Source: Bacteroidales bacterium
GTDB lineage: Bacteria > Bacteroidota > Bacteroidia > Bacteroidales > UBA3663
Direction: 5' to 3'
Length of the DNA: 9,182 nucleotides
Assembly: GCA_017632695.1 (NCBI GenBank)
Contig: JAGBQS010000246.1
Location: 1 to 9,182 of the forward strand
The notes under the pieces are model-generated. The model was not told the DNA's origin. It worked only from the letters and a program-made list of their open reading frames with translations, and did no database searches. The position numbers were made by a program, and so were the translations under genes. Positions 1 to 6,696 of this stretch are shown piece by piece; within the stretch, counting starts at the first letter, position 1, and each line of letters starts with the position of its first letter.

Positions 1-525
1 CTCTGCTACGGCGATATGCTCCTTCATTACGTCAACAACGAAGAGGGCAGATGGCAGACGGGTCAGGTCAGCGATAGAACCCAAGTTCTTCTCCAACTTC
101 TCACGCTTGCGTGCAATCTGCAAACGCTCACGCTTAGAGAGGTTATCAAAAGTACCATCCTTGGTAAGTCTATCAATTGTAGCCATCTTCTTCACAGCCT
201 TACGGATTGTGGTGAAGTTGGTGAGCATGCCGCCTGGCCAACGCTCGATAACATATGGCATGCCAACAGCCTGAGCCTTCTCGGCTACAACTTCCTTGGC
301 TTGCTTTTTAGTAGCGACGAAAAGCACCTTCTTGCCGCTCTTGGCAATAGCCTTCAGCTGCTCAGCTGCCTCGTCGATTTTAGCAACTGTCTTATTCAGG
401 TCGATAATATGGATGCCGTTGCGCTCCATGAAAATATAGGGAGCCATTGCTGGATTCCACTTGCTCTTGAGGTGTCCGAAGTGAACGCCGGCCTCCAAAA
501 GTTGATCAAAGTTTGTACGTGACAT
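1..525 (-). CDS. rpsB: 30S ribosomal protein S2 (3' end beyond the window)
   Basis: S2 of the small ribosomal subunit, which joins late in 30S assembly and helps S1 to bind. The 175 visible residues start MSRTNFDQLLEAGVHFGH, the standard S2 N-terminus, and contain the family hallmark ERWPGGMLTNFTTIRKA at about residues 94-110 and RKWNPAMAPYIF near residue 21. The reading frame is open to position 1 and ends in ...DVMKEHIAVAE, so roughly the last third of the protein (the family is usually 230-280 aa) lies outside. The ATG at 525-523 is chosen because it gives the canonical N-terminus; it is preceded by a very A-rich stretch without a clear Shine-Dalgarno, common in Bacteroidetes. It is the third gene after rplM and rpsI on the same strand; tsf would be expected next, but that is inference. 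A 172-bp spacer with possible RNA structure separates it from rpsI. Confidence 0.98.
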   Translation of the reverse strand, partial: MSRTNFDQLLEAGVHFGHLKSKWNPAMAPYIFMERNGIHIIDLNKTVAKIDEAAEQLKAIAKSGKKVLFVATKKQAKEVVAEKAQAVGMPYVIERWPGGMLTNFTTIRKAVKKMATIDRLTKDGTFDNLSKRERLQIARKREKLEKNLGSIADLTRLPSALFVVDVMKEHIAVAE

Positions 526-568
526 AATTGTCTGTTTGTTTTTTTGTTTACATTCTTGTTATGCAATC

Positions 569-599
569 CGAAGGTAGTCTGCAACCCCGTATTCATAAA
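569..599 (-). promoter_or_regulatory. Weak candidate internal promoter upstream of rpsB
   Basis: On the minus strand, TACCTTCG (576-569) differs at one base from the Bacteroidetes -7 element TAnnTTTG. TTTA (599-596) lies 19 bp upstream, one base off the TTTG -33 element. The spacing is right but both boxes are imperfect, so this could be chance. If real, it would give rpsB some transcription independent of rplM-rpsI, and that transcript would lack the three-way-junction fold upstream. Confidence 0.2.
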
Positions 600-699
600 C
601 AGGATTCAGGGTCCTGTCGGATTTAGATACTAAACGCGGAAATATTTCAGCACGCCTCTCGCGCACATATATAGATAATGTATATACGGATGAAATATT
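600..699 (-). promoter_or_regulatory. Candidate structured RNA leader between rpsI and rpsB
   Basis: Read on the minus strand, the spacer can form a three-way junction. A perfect 9-bp outer stem pairs 699-691 (AATATTTCA) with 649-641 (TGAAATATT). It encloses an all-A/U hairpin, TATATA at 686-681 with 673-668 and a 7-nt loop, and a stronger hairpin, GTGCGC at 666-661 with GCGTGC at 655-650 (two G-U pairs) and loop GAGAG. The second hairpin abuts the closing strand with no unpaired base, so it could stack on the outer stem. The outer stem uses two bases of the rpsI stop codon. Further down, CAGGA/TCCTG (616-612 with 604-600) forms a 5-bp hairpin. No U-tract follows, so it does not look like a terminator. 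Autogenous control of rpsB-tsf by S2 is known in E. coli; a similar role here is inference from position only. RNase processing is an alternative. Confidence 0.4.
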
Positions 700-1087
700 A
701 ACGCTTACTGAACTGGAAGCGACGGCGAGCCTTTGGCTGACCTGGCTTCTTACGTTCAACGACACGTGCATCACGGGTCAGGAAACCAGCCTTGCGAAGA
801 GCAGTCTTCGATTCGGCATCAATCTTAACGAGAGCGCGTGCGATAGCGAGGCGGAGAGCCTCAGCCTGGCCCTTGTAGCCACCACCCTGAAGGTTTACCT
901 TGATATCATACTGTTCAGCAACGCCCAACTCATTGAGAGGCTGCTTAACAATGAACTGAAGGATAGACGATGGGAAGTAGGCCTGGAGTTCCTTTTTGTT
1001 GATGGTGATGTTACCAGCACCAGCAGCGACATATACGCGGGCAACGGCAGCCTTACGACGACCAATTGCATTGATTACTTCTGCCAT
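698..1087 (-). CDS. rpsI: 30S ribosomal protein S9
   Basis: S9 of the 30S subunit head; its C-terminal tail reaches towards the P-site tRNA. The 129-aa product has the usual family length (about 128-130). It starts MAEVINAIGRRKAAVARVYV, the S9 signature, has the conserved QGGGYKGQAEALRLAIARAL segment near residues 67-86, and ends in the basic tail ...RRRFQFSKR with the invariant terminal SKR. The ATG at 1087-1085 gives the canonical N-terminus. It lies 10 bp after the rplM stop, the rplM-rpsI pairing conserved across bacteria, so the two are surely co-transcribed. The spacer to rplM is too short for its own promoter. Confidence 0.98.
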   Translation of the reverse strand: MAEVINAIGRRKAAVARVYVAAGAGNITINKKELQAYFPSSILQFIVKQPLNELGVAEQYDIKVNLQGGGYKGQAEALRLAIARALVKIDAESKTALRKAGFLTRDARVVERKKPGQPKARRRFQFSKR

Positions 1088-1097
1088 ACTTGTCTAA

Positions 1098-1556
1098 TTA
1101 CTTAAGAGTGTTAATGTCGATTACCTTTGGCTGCTGAGCAACTTCCTTATACTCTGGTCCTTCGTAAACGCGAACGTTGCGCAGGAGCTGAGCACCTAAC
1201 TTGTTCTTTGGAAGCATTCCCTTCAGTACGATCTGGAAGAGAGCTGCATAGCCATTCTTCTTTGTTACGCTGGCAGCGGTATGAACGCGCTGGCCGCTTG
1301 GATAACCGGTAAATGTAAGCCATTCACGCTCTGTCCATTTATTGCCGGTCATAGTTACTTTCTCAGCGTTGATGATGATGACGTTGTCACCACAATCAAC
1401 ATGTGGGGTGTAGCTTGGCTTGTACTTGCCGCGAAGGAGCTTTGCAACCTTCGAACAAAGACGACCCATAACCTGGTCAGTAGCATCTACCACAACCCAT
1501 TCTTTCTGCGCAGTTGCCTTGTTTACAGAAATGGTCTTGTACGATAAAGTATCCAC
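1098..1556 (-). CDS. rplM: 50S ribosomal protein L13 (GTG start)
   Basis: L13, an early-assembly protein of the 50S subunit that binds 23S rRNA. The 152-aa product matches the family length (142-155). It carries the L13 core: EWVVVDATDQVMGRLCSKVA near residues 19-38, KLLRGKYKPSYTPHVDCGD, the TGYPSGQRV segment, and MLPKNKLGAQLLRNVRVYEG near residues 114-133. The start codon is GTG (1556-1554), giving MDTLSYKT, the N-terminus typical of Bacteroidales L13. An in-frame TAA lies eight codons upstream and no ATG lies between, so GTG is the only sensible start. It is the first gene of the rplM-rpsI-rpsB operon, with a clear promoter and a leader of about 115 nt. The rare start codon plus structured leader suggests initiation is a control point, which is inference. 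Confidence 0.97.
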   Translation of the reverse strand: MDTLSYKTISVNKATAQKEWVVVDATDQVMGRLCSKVAKLLRGKYKPSYTPHVDCGDNVIIINAEKVTMTGNKWTEREWLTFTGYPSGQRVHTAASVTKKNGYAALFQIVLKGMLPKNKLGAQLLRNVRVYEGPEYKEVAQQPKVIDINTLK

Positions 1557-1680
1557 TGTTGATTTGGATTTAATTGTTAATATTGTTTCTTACACAGAGC
1601 CTCGAATTACGGACTAGCTCATCGAGGATGTCACCGGTTTTGCACGCTTTTTTATCTATCATCTTTCGCAAAACGGCTTG
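1557..1680 (-). promoter_or_regulatory. 5' leader of rplM with candidate stem-loops
   Basis: The untranslated leader of the rplM operon. Read on the minus strand, a stem at its predicted 5' end pairs CCGTTTTGC (1676-1668) with GCAAAACCGG (1643-1634): nine pairs with one bulged C, around a 24-nt A-rich loop. Downstream, CCTCGA (1627-1622) pairs with TCGAGG (1605-1600) across 16 nt. A competing stem, GAGC (1620-1617) with GCTC (1600-1597), shares position 1600 and cannot form at the same time as the full first stem. The last 40 nt before the GTG are A/U-rich and look unstructured. L13 leaders are known in Firmicutes (Rfam L13_leader); whether this Bacteroidales version is catalogued I cannot tell. 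Autoregulation by L13 is inference. Confidence 0.45.
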
Positions 1681-1708
1681 CAAAGATACCGATTATTTCT
1701 TGAACAAA
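1681..1708 (-). promoter_or_regulatory. Promoter of the rplM-rpsI-rpsB operon
   Basis: On the minus strand, TATCTTTG (1688-1681) is a perfect match to the Bacteroidetes -7 element TAnnTTTG. A TTTG (1708-1705) lies 16 bp upstream, shorter than the usual 19-21, so the -33 assignment is less sure. Transcription would start near 1674-1677, immediately at the first leader stem. The run of A residues upstream could act as an UP-like element, as expected for a ribosomal operon, but that is inference. Confidence 0.6.
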
Positions 1709-1826
1709 ACTACTTTTTTGCTATTTTCCATCATCTTCACCCATCATTTTAGGCTAATTTAGGCAAATTTGGCATCTCAGCAATTCAAAATCGAACAAAC
1801 TTATGCGTTTTTTCAGATTTTTCAGT

Positions 1827-1834
1827 TACCTTTG
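1827..1834 (+). promoter_or_regulatory. Promoter (-7 element) of the EamA transporter gene
   Basis: TACCTTTG is a perfect TAnnTTTG -7 element, 33 bp before the ATG at 1868. No good TTTG is found 19-21 bp upstream; only T-rich sequence follows at 1808-1813. The predicted start of transcription near 1840 leaves a leader of about 28 nt containing AAAGGA (1858-1863), an acceptable ribosome binding site. Because the element lies downstream of 1769, it argues against a longer N-terminus for the transporter. Confidence 0.55.
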
Positions 1835-1867
1835 CACACAAATTATAAACTTAAACAAAGGATTATT

Positions 1868-2779
1868 ATGTGGTGGCATCTTTTGGCTCTTGCCGTTTCC
1901 TGTATTTGGGGTTCGACCTTTGCTTCGAGCAGCGTTCTGATCAAAGCCGGTCTCAGTCCTGCCGAAATCATGTGCCTCCGCTTTCTCTTTGCCTACCTGC
2001 TACTCCTTCCCTTTTGCCGCCAACGCATCATTCCGAAGTCGTGGCGTGACGAACTGCTGTTCGTTTGTATGGGAATAACAGGCGGCAGCTTATACTTCCT
2101 TACTGAAAACTATGCCATAAAACTGACCGGCTTTACATCAACCGTAGCTTTGATTGTCTGCACCACGCCTATCCTGACTGCTATCCTGAACAGACTCTTT
2201 TGGCGTTCCGAACCACTGACGAACCGCTTCTTCTGCGGCTCGTTCATTGCTCTTTCCGGAGTTTCGATGGTCGTACTGAACGGAGTTTTCGTGCTCGATG
2301 ACAACCCATGGGTCATATTACTAAGCTTCCTGGCTGCGCTCTGCTGGGCTTTCTATAGCATCATTCTAAAAGTTTTAGAACATCGGTACTCCACATCCGT
2401 TATCACCCGAAAAACTTTCTTTTGGGGCGTTATAACCATGATTCCTGCTGTTATCCTCCTCGCCTCACACGGCGAATCGCAACTAATTGTCAGTTCCGGC
2501 AGCATGTCCTCCGTAAGTTTCAACGCCGCACTGTTGTCAGAGAACAGGATATTTGCCAATCTGCTTTTTCTTAGCCTGATTGCCTCTTTGGGCTGTTTCT
2601 TTGCCTGGAACGTCGTCTGCAAACGCATTTCAATCGTTTCTGCCAGCAACTATCTTTACTTCAATCCGATTGTATCGTTATTGGTCGGAGCCGTTTTTCT
2701 CGATGAAAAGCTGACTTTGATGGCCGTTGCCGGCTGCCTGCTTACCATTGCCGGCGTTTATCTTTGCAACAGACGCTGA
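1868..2779 (+). CDS. EamA/DMT-superfamily transporter (RhaT/YdcZ-type permease)
   Basis: An inner-membrane permease of the drug/metabolite transporter superfamily; members export amino acids, metabolites or drugs, and the substrate cannot be read from this sequence. The 303-aa protein fits the family (280-310 aa) with two tandem EamA repeats, about residues 4-137 and 150-300, and about ten hydrophobic helices. Each repeat shows typical features: SCIWGSTFASSSVLIKAGLSPAEIMCLRFLFA in the first, ALCWAFYSIILK and the terminal FNPIVSLLVGAVFLDEKLT..AGCLLTIAGVYL in the second. The start at ATG 1868 follows AAAGGA and a -7 promoter element; the same frame stays open up to a TTG at 1769, but that would place the promoter inside the gene. 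It is a single-gene unit, divergent from rplM and convergent with the MscS gene, with stop codons only 7 bp apart and no room for a separate terminator. Confidence 0.9.
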   Translation: MWWHLLALAVSCIWGSTFASSSVLIKAGLSPAEIMCLRFLFAYLLLLPFCRQRIIPKSWRDELLFVCMGITGGSLYFLTENYAIKLTGFTSTVALIVCTTPILTAILNRLFWRSEPLTNRFFCGSFIALSGVSMVVLNGVFVLDDNPWVILLSFLAALCWAFYSIILKVLEHRYSTSVITRKTFFWGVITMIPAVILLASHGESQLIVSSGSMSSVSFNAALLSENRIFANLLFLSLIASLGCFFAWNVVCKRISIVSASNYLYFNPIVSLLVGAVFLDEKLTLMAVAGCLLTIAGVYLCNRR

Positions 2780-2786
2780 ATAACCC

Positions 2787-3971
2787 TTATTTGGTACCAC
2801 TGAACTTACCGCTGCTGCGTTGGTAAGCATTGAGCCCGAACTCACGAAGGGAAGCCAAGGCATATTCCACCAAACGAGACTTCACGCCTTCATAAAGTTC
2901 CCATTCCTTGGTTTTCGTAAACGCATAGAACTGGATCGGTATACCTTCGCTGCCAGCAGGAAGCTGACGGACCATACAAGTCATATCGTGATTAAAGTCC
3001 GGGCTGGTCTGAAGATGATTAAGCATCTGCTGCCTGAAAATCTCCAAATTTGTCATATCCCCGATCTTAACCGAATCCGACATGAATCCCCGTTGTCTGA
3101 ACTCCCGGATTTCAGCCTCGGTCAGGAAATGGACGCTATACATATCTACATGGATTTCCGGACTCAGGCGTCGCCCGCCGCTTTCCTGCATACCCCGCCA
3201 GTTCTGAAAGGTTTCGGTCAGCAACGCGTAAGGAGGGACTGTCAGTATCGTATTATCCCAGTTCCGGATCTTTACGGTTGTCAGCGTAATCTCAATAACG
3301 ACACCGTCTATATTTCGCGAAGGCATGGCAATCCACTCTCCCACCGAAACCATATCGTTAAACATCAGCTGAATACTTGCTACCAAACCCTTTATGCTAT
3401 CCTGAAACACGAGCATCAGCACGGCAGCCATAGCTCCCAGGCCCGAGATCAGATAGGCCGGCGATTTACCGACAAACACGCTGACCACCCAAATGGCAGC
3501 TACCAGAATGATTACAATCTGTATGGTTTGGATCAGGCCTTTCAGGGATTTCAGACGCAACTGATCCTTTCCGCTCTCCTCTCCCTTAGTCAGGAAAGCC
3601 TCAAACAGTGCAGTCACTAAGTAGCATAGGAAGCGTGTTACACATATTAATATATATACGAAGGTCAGTCGGGAGATAATCTCCTCGAACGTCCCCTTTG
3701 TAACAAACGGGAGGGCAAAAGTCAGAATAATCGGCGGTATAATATTGCTGAAAGCATGAACCACCTTGTCGCTAAGCAGCACATCATCGACCTTTGTAGC
3801 GGTCTTGCTTGTAATGCGGCGCACCGAAGGCACTACAATATGCGAAAAGAGGTAATCTACCAGATAGGCCACCAAGATGACTACGGCCACTATCAGCAGA
3901 CGCCAGTACCATTCCAATTCGCTGCCGTTTGAGCCGATATTGCGGTCGAACCAAGAAATGATTTGCTCCAT
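2787..3971 (-). CDS. YbdG-like MscS-family mechanosensitive channel
   Basis: A small-conductance mechanosensitive channel that opens under membrane tension and releases solutes after hypo-osmotic shock. At 394 aa it is longer than MscS itself (286 aa) and close to E. coli YbdG (about 415 aa), to which the central region is very similar. About five hydrophobic segments lie near residues 23-45, 72-92, 101-123, 145-168 and 171-191. The last leads into the pore-lining helix SGLGAMAAVLMLVFQDSIKGLVASIQL (176-202), with small Gly/Ala residues packed on one face. The MscS beta-domain follows: FNDMVSVGEWIAMP (204-217), VIEITLTTVKIRNWDNTILTVPPYALL and NWRGMQESGGRRL (257-269). The C-terminal third is soluble and cytoplasmic. 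ATG 3971 lies 21 bp after the kdsB stop, so it is the last gene of the five-gene operon, unless a further promoter lies inside kdsB. Confidence 0.93.
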   Translation of the reverse strand: MEQIISWFDRNIGSNGSELEWYWRLLIVAVVILVAYLVDYLFSHIVVPSVRRITSKTATKVDDVLLSDKVVHAFSNIIPPIILTFALPFVTKGTFEEIISRLTFVYILICVTRFLCYLVTALFEAFLTKGEESGKDQLRLKSLKGLIQTIQIVIILVAAIWVVSVFVGKSPAYLISGLGAMAAVLMLVFQDSIKGLVASIQLMFNDMVSVGEWIAMPSRNIDGVVIEITLTTVKIRNWDNTILTVPPYALLTETFQNWRGMQESGGRRLSPEIHVDMYSVHFLTEAEIREFRQRGFMSDSVKIGDMTNLEIFRQQMLNHLQTSPDFNHDMTCMVRQLPAGSEGIPIQFYAFTKTKEWELYEGVKSRLVEYALASLREFGLNAYQRSSGKFSGTK

Positions 3972-3992
3972 AACGCTTATTATCGATGTAAA

Positions 3993-4775
3993 TTACAGGC
4001 TTCCCTTTGCTTTTTTGATTTCCAGAAGGAACTTTTCTGCACGCTCCAGATCCTGAGGGGTATCAATTCCGACGGTTTCTATATCAACCACCCGAACCGT
4101 AATACGCATTCCGTTCTCCAGCCAGCGAAGCTGTTCCAGGCTCTCGGCTTTCTCCAATGGAGTCTGTTCCATGGCAGTGACACGGGCCAGTGCCTCCGGA
4201 CGATAAGCATACAGTCCGATATGTTTGTAGAAAGTATGTTGCTGCAACCACTCTTCCGGTTCAACGCCTCGCAGGTACGGGATGACCGAACGGCTGAAAT
4301 ACAAAGCCTGACTACGTGCGCCAAGCACTACCTTCGGGCTGTTCGGATTCTGCAATGCCGACAAACCGTCTTCCGGATGGAAAGGCTTTACCAAGGTTGC
4401 AATCTCTGTCTGTGCATCCATAAAACAGTCTTTGACTGCCTGAATCTGCTGGGCAGCAATAAAAGGCTCGTCACCCTGCACATTGATGATAACGTCGTAT
4501 TCGATACCCAATGCTTCCGATACTTTCCGATATGCCTCGAAAACGCGATCGGTACCGCTCTTATGATTGGCCGAAGTCATCACGACACGTCCCTTGAATC
4601 CTTCAACCGTATCGTAGATCCGGTTATCATCCGTAGCCACAACAGCCATATCAACCAGAGGGGCAACCTTTTCGTACACGCGCTGAATCACCGGCTTACC
4701 TCCTAACAGAGCCAACGGTTTGCCCGGGAATCGGGTACTGGCATATCGTGCCGGAATAATAGCAATAACTCTCAT
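3993..4775 (-). CDS. kdsB: 3-deoxy-manno-octulosonate cytidylyltransferase (CMP-Kdo synthetase)
   Basis: Cytoplasmic enzyme that couples CTP and Kdo to give CMP-Kdo plus pyrophosphate, the activated sugar used to build the inner core of lipopolysaccharide. The 260-aa product fits the family (245-260 aa). Motifs in order: the nucleotide-binding loop IIPARYASTRFPGKPL (6-21), VVATDD (45-50), SGTDRVFEA (73-81), INVQGDEPF (97-105) with D102 as a likely metal ligand, KHIGLYAYR (184-192), the signature ESLEQLRWLENG (211-222), and VGIDTPQDL (235-243) with D238 as the second expected metal ligand. ATG 4775 is chosen because MRVIAIIPAR is the family N-terminus; the frame is open up to 4829, but that would overlap the end of the rel gene and add residues the family lacks. 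It follows rel by 22 bp and precedes the channel gene by 21 bp, so it is an operon member. Confidence 0.97.
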   Translation of the reverse strand: MRVIAIIPARYASTRFPGKPLALLGGKPVIQRVYEKVAPLVDMAVVATDDNRIYDTVEGFKGRVVMTSANHKSGTDRVFEAYRKVSEALGIEYDVIINVQGDEPFIAAQQIQAVKDCFMDAQTEIATLVKPFHPEDGLSALQNPNSPKVVLGARSQALYFSRSVIPYLRGVEPEEWLQQHTFYKHIGLYAYRPEALARVTAMEQTPLEKAESLEQLRWLENGMRITVRVVDIETVGIDTPQDLERAEKFLLEIKKAKGSL

Positions 4776-4797
4776 ATCTTTGAATCTTGTATTGAAA

Positions 4798-6696
4798 TTA
4801 AACATTTCGGACTTCCTCCACGCCCTCAACCTGCTCGATGATGCGCATTGCTTCGGAAAGTTCGAAGGCAGAAGGTACCTGAATCTTCACTTTAGTAGTT
4901 ACAATATAATCTTCAGTAACGGTATGCAGCGATTCGATATTCAGGCGCAACTCTTTACTGATAACATCTACCAAATCCGACAGCAAGCTGGGTCGGTCAA
5001 CACTGTTGATGACAATCTGTGTCGTATAGGTACGGTTTGGCAAAATAGGCAACGAAACATCTACAATGGAATCTCCTTCGCTCACCGACAGCTGAATGGC
5101 ATCCGGGCAATTGCGTTTATGCACAATGACTGACCCGTCCTTCTGCTTGAATCCTGTAATCTCGTCGCCTGGAAGCGGATGACATTTTTCGCATATACAG
5201 TAGGGGAATGCTCCTGCAGAATTCACTTCTTTGCCCAAGGCCGAACTCACAGAGCGACGTGCCTTATAGGTACAGACGTGCTTCAGCCAAATCGGAGTAG
5301 GCCGCATCTGCGGATCGGTTCCGACTTCCACCCGGTCACCTCTTTTCAACGTAGTAAAAATACTGCACAGACGTCCGTTAATGCGGGCGAACTTGGCATG
5401 ATTGCCTACATTCGTATGTATCTCGTAAGCCATATCGAGCACGCTTGACTCCTTGGGCAGAACGATGCTGTTTCCCTTTGGAGTAAAGACAATGATATCG
5501 TCGTTATAGAACGAACTGACCACGCTTTCCATAAAGCTGCTCTCAGCTCCGGACTGGGCGATATCGCGCAAAACATCCTTAAACTTCAGCACCCATTTAT
5601 CGATGGATTCTGTCCGGTCGAAGACACATCCCTGCTGCGAATTACGCTGCATCGATTCGGTGGCGATATGCACTTCTGCCCAGCCTCCCATATGGGTCAT
5701 CACCTGCAAATGGATGGCCTGGTATCCGTTCTCCTTGGGCTGATCGATGTAGTTTATCATCGAATACGGGCGCTCCTTGTAAAGATCAGTCAGCAGACTG
5801 TAAATATGCAGGCACTGATTCTTCTCGCTGCCTCCGTCTGGGGTAGGATTTATCACTATATGAATCTGGTGTACGTGTTCCAGTTCCTTGAAGGTCTGTC
5901 CCGACTTCTGCATTTTTCTCCACAAGGCATATACGGAGCGGGGCTTGGCAAAAACCTTCGCCTTGATGCCTTCTTCTGCCAGCGCTTCACGGATCGGTCC
6001 CAGAAAATCGTTTATATCGTCCTCATGGAGTTTCATGTACGAGACAATCTTCTTTTCTATACGCTCGTATTCATGCGGCGAACGGAATTTCATCGACAGA
6101 TTCTCCAGCTCCGACTTGATATTATACAACCCCAACCGGTTAGCAAGCGGAGCATAGAAATAATCAGTTTCCGAAGCGATCTTCATCTGTTTTTCAGAGC
6201 GCATGCTGCCCAGTGTTCGCATGTTGTGCATCCGGTCGCTCAATTTGATGAGCAGTGCACGGATATCGTACTGAATGGAGTCGAGCATCTGCTTGAAGTT
6301 ATCAATCTGCTTCGACACTTTGTAGTTGCCATCGTCCTTTTTGGTCAGTACGCCCACCAGGAATGCCACATCGGTTCCGAAAGCTGTCTCAATGTCCTGA
6401 ATGGTATAGTCGGTATCCTCAACCACATCGTGCAGCAGCGCGGCAATAATGGAATTGGTGCTCAATCCCAACTCAACCAAAGCAATGCGGGCCACTGAAA
6501 TCGGATGCGTAATGTACGGGATTCCGCTCTTGCGGATCTGCTTCGCGTGCGCTTTGGCTGCCATTTTGTAAGCGGCCTCAATACGTGGCATATCGGACGC
6601 CGATAGCCGTTCCCGACATCTGTCGAACAACTCGTCGCGCATTTCTTCGACCATGCGCTTTGCTTCTTCGGGTGAAATCTTGCCTTCCATAATCAT
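4798..6696 (-). CDS. Long RelA/SpoT homologue: intact (p)ppGpp hydrolase, degenerate synthetase
   Basis: A 632-aa RSH protein, shorter than most long RSHs (700-750 aa). Domains: HD hydrolase (about 40-200) with all key residues visible: H64 in YITHP, H89-D90 and E93-D94 in LLHDVVEDT, D154 and N158 in KLSDRMHNM. Synthetase-like region (about 240-360) keeps PRSVYALWRKM, PKENGYQ and E341, but the DLxAIR motif reads HVHQIH (274-279), the RXKD motif reads SMIN (312-315), and the EVQIRT arginine is A345. TGS domain (about 401-461, VFTPKGNSIVLP), a short helical part, a zinc-finger-like segment with C502, C505, H526 and C530 near PLPGDEI, and a C-terminal ACT domain (about 558-632). Family knowledge then predicts (p)ppGpp hydrolysis without synthesis, a SpoT-like role; another RSH would have to make the alarmone. 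The ATG at 6696 overlaps the TGA of the MerR gene (ATGA), favouring translational coupling; an ATG at 6690 is possible. Confidence 0.95.
   Translation of the reverse strand: MIMEGKISPEEAKRMVEEMRDELFDRCRERLSASDMPRIEAAYKMAAKAHAKQIRKSGIPYITHPISVARIALVELGLSTNSIIAALLHDVVEDTDYTIQDIETAFGTDVAFLVGVLTKKDDGNYKVSKQIDNFKQMLDSIQYDIRALLIKLSDRMHNMRTLGSMRSEKQMKIASETDYFYAPLANRLGLYNIKSELENLSMKFRSPHEYERIEKKIVSYMKLHEDDINDFLGPIREALAEEGIKAKVFAKPRSVYALWRKMQKSGQTFKELEHVHQIHIVINPTPDGGSEKNQCLHIYSLLTDLYKERPYSMINYIDQPKENGYQAIHLQVMTHMGGWAEVHIATESMQRNSQQGCVFDRTESIDKWVLKFKDVLRDIAQSGAESSFMESVVSSFYNDDIIVFTPKGNSIVLPKESSVLDMAYEIHTNVGNHAKFARINGRLCSIFTTLKRGDRVEVGTDPQMRPTPIWLKHVCTYKARRSVSSALGKEVNSAGAFPYCICEKCHPLPGDEITGFKQKDGSVIVHKRNCPDAIQLSVSEGDSIVDVSLPILPNRTYTTQIVINSVDRPSLLSDLVDVISKELRLNIESLHTVTEDYIVTTKVKIQVPSAFELSEAMRIIEQVEGVEEVRNV

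Noticed and set aside
641..699. The 9-bp inverted repeat after rpsI, considered as a terminator.
   Set aside because: It is A/U-rich, is followed by no U-tract, and terminating there would cut rpsB off from its operon.
1769..1867. A longer N-terminus for the EamA transporter from a TTG at 1769.
   Set aside because: The -7 promoter element at 1827-1834 would lie inside the gene, and the extra residues are not hydrophobic or family-like.
2820..3620. A 266-codon plus-strand open frame opposite the channel gene.
   Set aside because: It lies wholly antisense to a well-conserved MscS-family gene, has no recognisable domain, and has a shadow-like composition rich in His, Gln and Arg.
3963..4706. 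A 247-codon plus-strand open frame opposite kdsB.
   Set aside because: Antisense to a gene with every kdsB motif intact; no domain, promoter or ribosome binding site seen.
4776..4829. A longer N-terminus for KdsB, overlapping the end of the RSH gene.
   Set aside because: MRVIAIIPAR from 4775 is the canonical KdsB start; the extension has no family counterpart.
5668..6498. A 276-codon plus-strand open frame opposite the RSH gene.
   Set aside because: Same reasons: antisense to a complete multi-domain gene, no recognisable protein.
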